Assembly (NCBI GenBank): GCA_035235625.1
Contig: CP141148.1
Location: 13,634,057-13,698,056, forward strand
Reading direction: 5' to 3'
DNA from: Saururus chinensis
Taxonomy: Eukaryota > Streptophyta > Magnoliopsida > Piperales > Saururaceae
DNA: 64,000 nucleotides
The notes below the pieces were generated by a model. That model had not been told where the DNA came from, searched no databases, and worked only from the letters and a program-made list of their open reading frames with translations. Within the stretch, counting starts at the first letter, position 1. Each line of letters opens with the position of its first letter. Of the stretch, positions 34,660 to 45,151 are shown one piece after another. Made by a program: the position numbers and the translations under genes.

Positions 34660-35090
34660 TAGTGAGTAGAAAAGTAATTCAATCATTCAAAGAATTAAAT
34701 GGTTAAACAATACGTAGAATAGTGATTCAGCCATTCAAATAATTAAATGGTCAAAGAGTAAGGAAATAGTGATCCAATGAATTAAATAGTGAAATAGTAA
34801 GTGAAATAGAGTGAAATAGTGATTCAAGCATTCAAATAATTAAATAGAAGGCTATACAAATTTTATCTTATTCATTAGAAACCTATTAAGTAAAGACAAA
34901 AATCAATTGTTTTCTAAAAGACAAGAGTACAAGAAGGCATAATGATTCAGTACTTCATTTCACTCATTCAAATTCAGTCAAAAACCTATCAAGTAAAGAC
35001 AAAAAATCAATTGATTTCTAAAAGACAAGAGTACAGGAAGGCTTAATGATTCATACTTCAGTTCACTCATTCAAATTCATCAGGAACAAA
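34660..35090. repeat. Local tandem duplications
   Basis: Around 34665-34850 a loose 50-60-bp phrase (AGTGATTCA(n)CATTCAAATAATTAAAT) repeats about four times. A segment of about 103 bp starting AAACCTATTAAGTAAAGAC at 34879 is repeated directly after itself, ending near 35085. Confidence 0.7.
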
Positions 35091-35256
35091 GATTCAATAA
35101 AAAAAAATACCATTAAGAAGAGACAAAGCGAAATCATACCGTAAGAAGTGTAGACACGCTTTTGGAAAAATAGACCAGGGAGCGAGAGAAGACAAGCAGA
35201 AAAGTACTTTAGAGAAACACAAAAATAAGATGTCGTAGATGGTATAAATTATAAGA

Positions 35257-36197
35257 ATGGAAGGCCGTATCGGCCGATACTAGTGCGTATCGGCCGATAC
35301 GTACCTATATCGGCCGAGAGCAATATGGTATGGGGGGCAATACGCCCCCACATGTATCCACGATATGTATCGGCTATAACAACCGTATTGTATCGATACA
35401 GCTAATACATATCGATATGCTATTTAAAAAAATATTTTAAAAAAAATATTTAATTTTTTTCTTAAAAACAAAAACACAATTCAAACCCAAATTCTTTGAA
35501 AGTTTAAGTTTTTGTTATATTAAAAATAGAGTCCCGTTTATATAAGCCCGGGCTCATATGTACCTATGTGAGCCCGGGCTCTATGGGCCATCGGATTTAC
35601 ATCCGGTGGCCCATAATACTCATGGTTATTTATGAGCATTTAAACTTATGAATATTATGGGCCACCAGATGTAAATCCGACGGCCTATAGAGCCCGGGCT
35701 TACATAGGTTTATATGAGCCCGGGCTCATATAAACTTTTTCCTTAAAAATAATATTTTTAAAGTTATATGAGATCAATACTGGTAGGTCCATACAATTTA
35801 CATAATTATTTTTTTACATATAGTTCTCCACAAATATTCATTTATTTAAATATATAGTTGTGACTCATATTAAGCATATTATTTTTTAAAAAAATAAACT
35901 AATTTTGGAGCACTTAATATGGGAAAGTAGCAATAATTTGTACAGGACGGAGAGCATAATAGTGTATGGTTCCAAATGAACTAATTTTAGAGTACATGTA
36001 TCGGTTGATATGGTATTCTATGGTCTTATTATTATCTAAAATAAGTATTATAATGATATATTATTAGTTATAATATTTTTTTATGTTTATAAAGGGTTTA
36101 TACCCGTTTCAGCGCATACAAAGTGTATCATCGACGGGTACCCATATCCATGATCATCGATACTGTCATTCGTATCAATATTGCCTTCCATGACTGT
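35257..36197. mobile_element. Inverted-repeat element rich in TATCGGCCGATAC, probable MITE
   Basis: The left side has AATGGAAGGCCGTATCGG and two perfect GTATCGGCCGATAC palindromes; the right side, complemented, has CATGGAAGGCAATATTGATACG and GTATCGATG. Together they suggest terminal inverted repeats of a DNA element of about 940 bp. No target duplication could be fixed. A Mutator-type MITE sits inside. Confidence 0.5.
35529..35742. mobile_element. Mutator-type MITE, 214 bp, with 9-bp target duplication
   Basis: A foldback element whose arms carry TTTATATAAGCCCGGGC and GCCCGGGCTC repeated as inverted pairs over about 95 bases each side. It is flanked by a perfect 9-bp repeat TTAAAAATA (35520-35528 and 35743-35751). 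Nine-base duplications with long inverted arms are typical of Mutator-like elements. No coding capacity. Confidence 0.8.
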
Positions 36198-37560
36198 AAG
36201 CGGAATGACAGGTCCTGATGACAAGATGACCAAAATGAAATTATTGTGTAGTTGGGTTGGGTTACTGTTTAAGTGATTTGTACATGACTCAACTGGGGTC
36301 TGTTTGTTTTTCTATAGGGGTAAGGTAATAAATACTAGCCCAAAGTGCATTTAAATTAGGAGGGGGCGGTCTTAAAAAAAATTAAAAAGTCATGGGGGTC
36401 ATCTGACCCCTACCCTATAGTGTAGATCTTCACCTGGCCTAAAGAGCATGTTCATCGCTTGAGATATTTTTTCATAGTGTTTAGTATGGGAGAGATAACA
36501 AGTTAGAGTAGCACCTGATAGTCGAATGTTGATGGCTATCTTAAAAAGTCTTTGGCTCAGTAAGATTACTAATTTATGATAGAGACTACTTTGTTTAGTT
36601 CGGTCACTTTCATTCTTGTAAAGCTAATATTGTAGACAATGTAGTATCCTTTCCTAACATGTTCCATGGTAAAATAAATTATGTATGTGCCTGATTAGTT
36701 TAATTTTATCTTTGTCTCTATGTTGTACTCCCTATTTTATCTTGTTGATTGTTCACTTGTTTTCCTTTTCCTCTTGCTCATGAAATTGTTTTGAAAAGCC
36801 ATTTATGTAAGTTCTTTTTATGCATGAACTTACATAAGTTACCGAGGTTCTCAATATTTCATTTTTTTATAACTACTTGATATTTAAAATTGCATCTACA
36901 ATCATGCCAACATTTTTCATATTTAGGCTTAATTCCAATTGTTAAGGCATTTCTATTTACATATGTCAAACCATTATAAATCAATTTGTGGATGGCATGC
37001 CATTGTTCTCCATTTCCTACTCTATCCAGATATGGTGTTTCCTTTTTTTTTGTAAATGGATATTTATGTACTCGTAATATACCTATTAGCATATGGAACA
37101 TATTTTTACCAAAAGGTGAAAAAGATATGTATAACACATGTAATATATATAAACAATGTCATATATCAGGGGAGAAAATTTAAATGATTCTGACTTAGTC
37201 TAGCTAAAAAACATTTACGTGTATTTGCTTCCCTCTGGATGTGGTATAATTAGAAGTGAAAAGGCATGATGGCCTGACCATATATCCGTTTACATGGTTC
37301 CTAACGATAACAAAAGTGAACAAAGTCTGTATTGAGTATTTTCAGAGAATGTGTGTATATAATTGAATATAGATGAAATGAGGGTGAGTTATTCCTTCAT
37401 TGAAAAAAAAACATTGAGGTGTGTTTTCTTTTCTTTCCCCTGATGTAGTCCGATTAGAAGTGGAAAAACAATCTGGACTGATCATATATCCTTTTACTTG
37501 TTTCCAAATGCCAACATAAATGAATCAAAATTGCATTGAATATTGACATAATCTTGTTAT
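36198..37560. other. Intergenic sequence with a 205-bp spaced duplication
   Basis: No gene recognised; the 92-codon minus-strand frame near 36859-37137 has no known features. The segments at about 37205-37345 and 37408-37550 are diverged copies of each other (shared phrases GATTAGAAGTG and ATATATCC). Confidence 0.5.
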
Positions 37561-37566
37561 ATTATA

Positions 37567-37765
37567 TTCCCTCTGTCCTAAATTAATAGCTCCATTTAGC
37601 AAAAATATTTGTTCCATATTAATAGATCCATTTTGTTAAATTTAAGTGGTTGAGTACTTAAAAAAGAGTATCATAAGCTTATTTTTCATTCTCTTAGATG
37701 TAGGTTTTACAATTCAATAAAAATTACTATTTTTCCAAATATATATTAATATAAGACGAAGGGAG
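37567..37765. mobile_element. Stowaway-type MITE
   Basis: TTCCCTCTGTCCTAAATTAAT at the left and ATAAGACGAAGGGAG at the right are inverted copies of the common plant CTCCCTCCGTCC terminus. TA flanks both sides (37565-37566 and 37766-37767), as expected for Tc1/Mariner-derived Stowaway elements. Confidence 0.85.
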
Positions 37766-37767
37766 TA

Positions 37768-39345
37768 TTAAGTTTATAGATTATGAACACTGTGATAATT
37801 GTTTACACTATAAAAGTTTTAGTTTTGGAATGCATTTGATGGTTGTAGGTGTTTTGGCTGCGGCTCAATAGTAAGGCAAGTATCAATATAAATCTGAATT
37901 TTATATTTGCTTGTTCGTATTCTAATGCAATTGTTTATGGGGTACTCACATTGGGTCGAGTGGTTTTGTGAATTAGGGTTGGTGATTAGATTGCTAAATT
38001 GACTGTGATCTTTTCTTTGTATTTCTTATTTGTGATAGCTTATTGCTCTTGTTTCATCTCCAACGGACGTAATATTTCTAAAAAACTAGAGAGCTAAAAA
38101 ATTGGAATACTATGAAAAAAAATTAGAAAACTATAAATGTGGATAACTAAAAATATCTAATCCAATAGAAATGGGAAAAAAACTCTCAATGAAGTGACTA
38201 TCAATATGAAGAAATAGAAGTAAATTTTAGATTGAACACACTGAAATAAAATCATTATTACATATATCAGTTGTATATTATCTCTTCTTTGAGCAAAGAT
38301 GGAAAATTTTTTACTGCTCAACTAGTGATAAGACAAATGATTGATTAGGGTTATATTGCAAGCTGAAAATGTTTTTTAAGCAAAAGATTGATAATATGAA
38401 TTTCTTTTTATCTCAATTATTTTGGAGATTTTATTTTTGATTCAAATTCGACAATTTGTGAATAGACGTAATGGAATTTTTTTATAATTCCTATACCTAC
38501 TTTGATGTTTGGGCTTCTCAATATTAAACATTTCACATGATGTGATGCAAAAGTTTGAACTTGAGGACTGAATTTCATGTGAAAAATGGTTCATATGTCA
38601 TTTCTAGTTTTCAGGGTTATTTAGACTTCAAATTTTCTTGATGATGTTATAAATGACTTGTTCACATGATTGTATTTGTGATATTTTATTTCTGGCCATA
38701 ACTAAAGTATGAATGCGTATAGTCATGTTTTCCTATTCCTGATCTTAAGGATCCATGATTCAAATGGGGATATTATTATTGGTTTTTTTATAGTGAAATT
38801 CTATCACCCCAACTGAAATTCATTCAAGTCATAAATTGATGCCTTTATGTGTTTTTACAATGAAACATGTTTGTTGTAATTGTGATTATTTTTGTATTGT
38901 GCAAACTTCTAACTTACAATTTTACAGTATTTCTAGCAAGAACTTCTCTTCATTGTTCTTCTAATTTTGCGTATTGTATATAAAATAAAACTTCCCTAGT
39001 TAGTGAGAAATAATTAGTTGTTTCAGGCTTGATTTCTCTTATCAATATATACTTGAACTAATATCTAGATTTTGCATTTTCACTAATTCCTCTTTAGATT
39101 TATTTTAATATGATATCTTTCTACAACTTATAATTTGTCACTGATGTCTATACTACAAGAATTTCAAAAATTGTTAAAGCTCAATCAAGCTCAAAGGTGG
39201 CAGAAAAAACACAAATGAAGCATAAACAAGTCCACAATAAGCTTTATGAAGGTGATATGCAATATAAGTCCACATATTACTATATTGGAAAACTGAAAGA
39301 GACACTTCCAGAAGCACAAAGGGCAAAAAAAGATATTTGAGAATA
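37768..39345. other. AT-rich intergenic sequence, nothing recognised
   Basis: No open frame, repeat or structured element that I can support, apart from another copy of the CTCTTGTTTCATCTCC phrase near 38046. Confidence 0.5.
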
Positions 39346-39822
39346 TGTTTCAGGAAGTATCTCCAATGGGAGGTGACTCGAAACATATTCCTTGCCCGGG
39401 TCATTCACCATTTGTAAAGGAGGCATAAGGGGAACTTCATATTTGAAGTCAATAAGAGACTTAGCATCAAGTTGTCCCAGAATGAATTTTACAAGGTCAC
39501 GGGCCTTCGATTTGTTGACTCCACCCCTCTCCCAGCAATTCCCGAATTAGTAAAGAAAGGCAGCCTTCAAAAGATTAAAATATGTCAAAAAGACAAGGAT
39601 GCCATCCAGTTGGTAGTAATTGTTGTTTCAAAAAGTTTTTTGGTGGGGAGAGGACAGAACAACAAGGTAGATAGAAGATATTTGTAGCTAGTAGATGACC
39701 TTGATTCATTTGATGAGTATCCATAGGGAAACTTCTTATAGTGGGACACACTGCAAAGTTTAGAGCAAGCTGCGAGGTCTATGGCCAATGTGACCTACAA
39801 CGTATATGGTTTCATTCATGCA

Positions 39823-39871
39823 GTGACAATAAGTTTTACTTATTTATTTTATTTGTTAAATCATTCTAGTA
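39823..39871. repeat. 49-bp direct repeat, left copy
   Basis: Begins GTGACAATAAG and ends CATTCTAGTA; identical over 49 of 49 bases to 50352-50400. It is the first part of the DUF1985-like gene's intron and begins at the predicted splice donor. Confidence 0.92.
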
Positions 39872-40440
39872 TTGACTATGATAACTTTCATCCTTTCTTG
39901 GTATTCTTCCTCTTTATTTTAATCTCTAGATAATGATGGAACTTGGTTATTTTTAATAAAACTTTCCTTTTATGATAAGTCTTTACAATTAACTTTAATA
40001 AAAAGGATCTTAGAAACTAATGCTACTTTTCAAAATTCCACTCACACTTAACTAATTTTTGAAGTTCAAGTTGAATTCTGTGGTTTTTGCTCTAATACTC
40101 ACCCAGAATATTGAGAGACACTAAATCCAATGAACTTTGACCACCTTGTTCACTTAGTTGGCTGGGAAAGAAGAAAAAATTAGTGGATTGCTATCGTTAT
40201 GGAAAACAACCAAAGAATTAGACCGAGTACTACGAAAAGGGCTGCCTATGAAAAAGAACTAAAAACAAGAAAAAAATAAAAAGAGAAAGGAAGTAAAAAA
40301 AGAGTGACCATATAAAAAAGGGAAAAAAATAAAATTTCTAAATAATGTTTCATTTTGTAAGATAGGGCAAAACCATTGTCGTAACAACACAAACACGCAG
40401 GAATATCACAGATAAAGCCCACGAGGTATTAAAGTGAACA
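39872..40440 (+). mobile_element. Athila 3' non-coding fragment, inverted copy
   Basis: Segments 39872-40035 and about 40330-40435 match, in reverse, 42049-42220 and 41930-42010 of the Athila element's 3' region (shared phrases GATAACTTTCAT, AAACTTTCCTTTT, AATGTTTCAT and ATATCACA). Hence a second Athila end lies here in opposite orientation. Confidence 0.7.
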
Positions 40441-40879
40441 TTCAAACCGCTCGGTATCTCGAATAGGTTGCTAAGTTTTGAATTAGTTCTTTTAGATATT
40501 TAAACATCTCTTGGTGAGTAGAAGATCATACTACTTTAGGAGACTAATCCTCTGATTATCTTGTCAAAATTTTATGACCCACTAACACATTGTTTCAAAA
40601 GTTCATCTACATAGAAATTTAATGGTTTAGACTTTCATGAATATTTGTTTAATACTTAATATATGAAAACTAGTGGTTGGGTATTTTAGAGTTAATTGTA
40701 AAGTTTTATGTTTGCTAAGTAGGGTGAAGGGGTTCTTTGGTCTTGCTTTATAATTATTATCTTAGTTTTTACTTCCTCAACGCAACTTATTAGCATTGTC
40801 ACTCATATTATTATTTTTTCATTTTTCCTCTCTTCTTCTTTGCTTTGTCTGGTTGAAGACATAAAACTTAGCGCTACTT

Positions 40880-41361
40880 GGGGTTGTATATCAATAACAG
40901 TGTAGAACAAATGAACATGATAATAAGGTAGGTTTGTAAATTGTTCTCCACGTCGTGACCTTCCTTGTGTTCTATACTTCTCATCCATACAAGGATTATC
41001 AATGAATTTGCAAATTTCCTAATTGATAATATGCTATCTTTTGAATTTGTTTTCAATTTGCATATTATGAAGAAAATTTTAGGGGTAACCAATGATCTAT
41101 CTAAAGCATTCAACGGAAGGACCAAGATATTTTGAATGTGATGGCTTTGGTTGAATTATCTAAGGAAACATTGCTGAAACTAAGAGACAATGGATGAGAC
41201 TCTATCACAACTCAAATTTATTTATTTTGTAACAAACATGATATTGATATTTCTTGTATGGATAACAAATATATAGCATAAGGAAAGTCACAACGTGGAG
41301 AACAAATTATAAACCTACATTATTATCATGTTGGTTTGTTTTACACTGTTATTGATATCTT
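40880..41361. pseudogene. hAT transposase fragments in head-to-head inverted arrangement
   Basis: 40884-41000 matches 33380-33500 of the hAT pseudogene in the same orientation. From about 41005 to 41361 the sequence matches 33390-33760 in the opposite orientation. The inversion point is near 41005. Both retain the CTCCACGTCGTGACC phrase or its complement. Confidence 0.75.
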
Positions 41362-41410
41362 TCTATGTATAATTCGGATTGATATGATTCTAGTGGTATT
41401 AGAAAGAAGA
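41362..41410 (+). repeat. Inverted Athila LTR fragment
   Basis: ATATCTTTCTATGTATAATTC here is the complement of GAATTATACATAGAAAGATAT, which is close to the LTR sequence at about 49990-50010. The following bases from 41405 continue in the direct LTR orientation, giving another inversion point near 41408. Confidence 0.65.
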
Positions 41411-41797
41411 CTTCTGAATCTTATCAATCCAAATTATACATAAAAAAATATAACCGAAATACTAAGGCTATGTTAATTTGTCTAAATTAGCATCTTCCTG
41501 AATTTAGTTATCTTAAAGCAAATATAAAATCCAATGGGTCCACAAAGTTGTCTTCGACCATTCAATGCATTCTTAGACCATTAAGAGCCTATTCTTGACC
41601 TTTGAATAGCTTTAGGTAGTTGGGCTTCACTTCCTCTTCTACTTAGATCCTATCGAAGCCCATTTTTACATGTAAACACACCAGAGGTCCAAGTCATCTA
41701 TTTAAAATATAAATGACCCAAATAATAGTAAATTAACATAAAATAGGATTGTAATTCAAGATTTCAAAACATCTAATTGGACATTATTTGAGTGCAT
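41405..41797 (-). repeat. Athila 3' LTR, partial
   Basis: Collinear with 49960-50348 of the 5' LTR. On the minus strand it starts TGCACTCAAATAATG (5' LTR: TGCACTGAAATAATG). About 390 of roughly 1350 bp remain. Confidence 0.8.
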
Positions 41798-41922
41798 CAA
41801 ATACCCCCGAACCAGCATATTCCAACTCTTTAGCAATCCATGCATTTGAAAAGAAGAATAATTAAAAAGAATGGGCATGGATTGCTAAAGACTAGCAATA
41901 TGCTGGTTGTGGGGTATTTGAT
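41796..41922. repeat. Long hairpin beside the Athila 3' LTR
   Basis: Arms 41796-41843 and 41875-41922 are inverted copies of 48 bases with about five mismatches; the loop is 31 bases. Each arm starts with ATCAAATACCCC or its complement GGGGTATTTGAT and includes TTTAGCAATCCATGC. The inner arm end on the minus strand abuts the LTR start and may contain the polypurine tract (GGGGGTATTTGA). Confidence 0.85.
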
Positions 41923-42239
41923 GGCTTGCTTTATATGTGATATTCTAGCATTTTTACGTTGTTATAACGATGGCTTTGCCCTATGTTATAACATGAAACA
42001 TTATAAAAAAACTTTGTTGTTTTTTCATTTTTTTATACGATGTCAACATTAGTTTCTAAGATCCTCTTTAAGAAAGTTAATTGTGAGGACTTATCACAAA
42101 AGGAAAGTTTTACTAAAAATATCCAAGTGTCATCATTATCTAAAGATCAAAGTAAAGAGGAATAATACATAGAAAGTATGAAAGTTATCACAATCAATAC
42201 TATTAACATAAATTATCAAAACTCACCCCAACCCAAATA

Positions 42240-45151
42240 AAACATTGCCCTCAATGTTTGAAAAATCAATCTCCATAGAGAGGATCATCCAAAGGAGTAG
42301 ACTAAACCTCCAAAGTAAAATTATCCAAAAACGGTTTCACACATTGTCCATTCACTTTAAAAATATCATCATTTATTGTATTCTCAATTTTGAGAGTTCC
42401 ATAAGGATAAACTGTTTTTACTATGAAGGGACCTGATCAACGTGATCTTAATTTTCCTTGAAAAAGATGAAGCCTAGAGTTGTACAATAAAACTTTTTGA
42501 AATAGTGCAAAAGTTTTTCATAAAATGTTTTTATCATGAAAAACCTTCATTCTCTCTGTAAATTTTTGAACTCTCATCAGCATCACGTTGAATTTCCTCT
42601 AACTCATTGATTTGAAATTTTCTATTTAAGCTAGCCTTGTTAAAATTAAAATTCAAAGATTTGATTGCCCGATACGTCCTATGTTTCAATTTCACAAGCA
42701 AGTGACAAGTTTTTCCAAAAATCAAACAGTAAGGAGACAATCCAATGGGGATCTTAAAAGCAGTACAGTAAGCCCAAAGAATATCACTTAGCCGTAAAGA
42801 TCAATCTTTACCATATGGATTTACCGTTTTCTACAAAATATTTTTAATTTCCCAATTAGAAATCTCAACTTGTCCACTTGTTTATGGGTGATAGGGGGTA
42901 GCTACTTTATGGGTGATGTCATACTTCCTCATTAAAGCCTGAAAAAACTTATTGCTAAAATGTGACCCCCCTCACTTATGATGGCTCAAGGTGTTCTAAA
43001 CCTTGAAAATATATTTTCTTTTAAAAAGTGCACAACGACTTTGTAGTCATTGGTTTTGCTTGGAACCGCCTCAATCCACTTGGAGACATAATCAAAAACA
43101 ACTAAAATATAAATATAGTCAAAAGAAGGAGGAAAAGTTCCCATGAAATCAATGCCCCAACAATAAAAAATCTCAACAACCAATATGGGGTTAAGCGGTG
43201 TCATATTTCGACGAGATATGGCTCCTAAATTTTAACACCATTCACAAGCTTTGCAAAATTCATGAGCACCTTTGAAAAGAGTCAGCTAGTAAAAAACAAA
43301 TTGCAAAAGTTTAGTAATGGTCTTTTTAGAGGAAAAGTGACCACCACAAGCTTTAGAATGACAAAAAAAGATGATACTTGTTCAGAATTAGGCACACATC
43401 TTCTTATTGCTTGATCTGGACAATACTTAAAGAGATAGGGGCCTTCCTAAAAGAAATCTTTTACCTTGGTGAAGAATCTATTTTTATCTTAGTGAGACCA
43501 ATGATGGGGAACTTTACCTATCACTAAGAAGTTAGCAATGTCGGCATACCATGGAAGATGTGAGATGGCAAAAAGTTGCTCATCGGGGAATGTGTCATAG
43601 ATTAGAAATTTTTCCAAAGAATTAGAAAATCTAAATCTCAAAAGATGAGCCCCGACCACATTCTCTACTCCCTTCTTGTCTTTAATTGTGAGATCAAACT
43701 CTTGGAGTAGGAGTATCCACCGAAACAATCTAGGCTTTGTATCTTGTTTGCTCAAAAGGTACTTCAAAGTTGCATGATTAGTAAAAATGATAATCTTAGA
43801 GCTAAACAAATAGGATCTAAATTTGTCAAGTGCAAATACTACAACAAGAAGTTCTTTTTTAGTGGTGGAGTAGTTCATTTGGGCACTATCTAAAGTTCTA
43901 CTTGCATAATGAATTACACAAGATTTTTTATCTTTTCTTTTCCCTAAAACAGCCCCAACAGCATAATCACTTGCGTCACACATAATTTTAAAGGGAAGGG
44001 TCTAATTTGGGGGCTGCATGATGGGTGCAGAGACTAACACGTTCTTAAGCTTTGTGAAAGCCTTTTCACATGCATCCAACCACTCAAAAGAATGTTCTTT
44101 AGATAGAAGATTACATAATGGTCTAAATATCACACTAAAATTCTTGATAACTCTTCTATAAAAACCGGCATGCCTCAAAAAGGACCTAACACCTTTTATG
44201 GATTTTGAACTAGGAAAATTAGCAATCAATTCAATTTTTGCCTTGTCCACTTGAATTCCTTGCTGAGAAACAATGTGATCAAGTACTATTCCAATATATA
44301 CCATAAAATGACACTTTTCCCAATTTAAAACTAGAATTTTCTTTTCACATGTCACCAAAACTTTTTCCAAGTTATCAAGACAGTCATTAAAAGAATCACC
44401 AAAAAGAGAGAAATCATCCATAAAAACTTCAAAAATCACTCTACTATGTCACTAAAGATGCTCATCAGGTACCTTTGGAATGTGGCAGGAGCATTACATA
44501 ATCCAAATATCATCCTTCAATATGCAAAGGTACCAAATGGACATGTAAAGGTCATTTTTTCTTGATCTTCAAGCACAATCTCAATTTGATTGTATCCTAA
44601 ATAACCACCATGAAAACAATAAAATTTATGACCGGCCACCCTCTCTAGGATTTGGTCCATGAACGGCAAGCGGAAGTAGTCTTTCTTAGTGACGGAATTC
44701 AATTTCCTATAATCTATGCACATCCGCTAACCACTGGTGAATCTAGAGGGAATCAACTCAACATTAGCATTCTTCACCATTATCACTCCAGACTTTTTGG
44801 GGACAACTTGAGTGTGACCCACCCATGGACTGTCATAAATAGGGTAAATGATACCCACATCCAACAACTTTAGGACCTCTGCTCTCACTACCTCTTTCAT
44901 ATTGGGGTTTAACCTCCATTGCATTTGTCTCACAACTTTTGCATTTTCTTCCATGAAGATCCTATGGGTGCAAATTAAGGGAATAATCCACTTGATATCA
45001 GCAATAGTCCACTCAATGACATTCTTGTGATTTCTAAGGACTTCGAGCAACTTGTGCTCTTGCTCATTATCCAACTTTGAAGAAACAACAAAAGGAAATG
45101 TCCTTCCCTCACCAAGATAAGCATATTTAAGTTTAGTAAGGAGGGGTTTCA
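42240..45151 (-). pseudogene. Athila pol remnant: reverse transcriptase, RNase H, integrase
   Basis: 45152-44727 holds the pre-RT block (IEWTIADIKWI, LNPNMKEVVRAEVLKLLD, VVPKKSG). 44723-44517 holds MCIDYRKLNSVT and TFTCPFGTFAY, but the first catalytic Asp is replaced by Gly (FHGGYLGYNQ). 44439-44002 has FMDDFSLFGDSF with the catalytic pair kept. 43983-43489 is RNase H (MCDASDYAVGAVLG) with Asn for Asp in FTNHATLK. 43204-42986 is the integrase core (GIDFMGTFP), and 42740-42534 the conserved GKTCHLLVKLKHRTYRA block. Several stops and frame changes separate them. The vocabulary is specific to Athila-like elements. Confidence 0.88.

Noticed and set aside
36859..37137. A 92-codon minus-strand frame
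   Set aside because: No motif, splice or codon evidence; near expected length for AT-rich chance frames, so not called.
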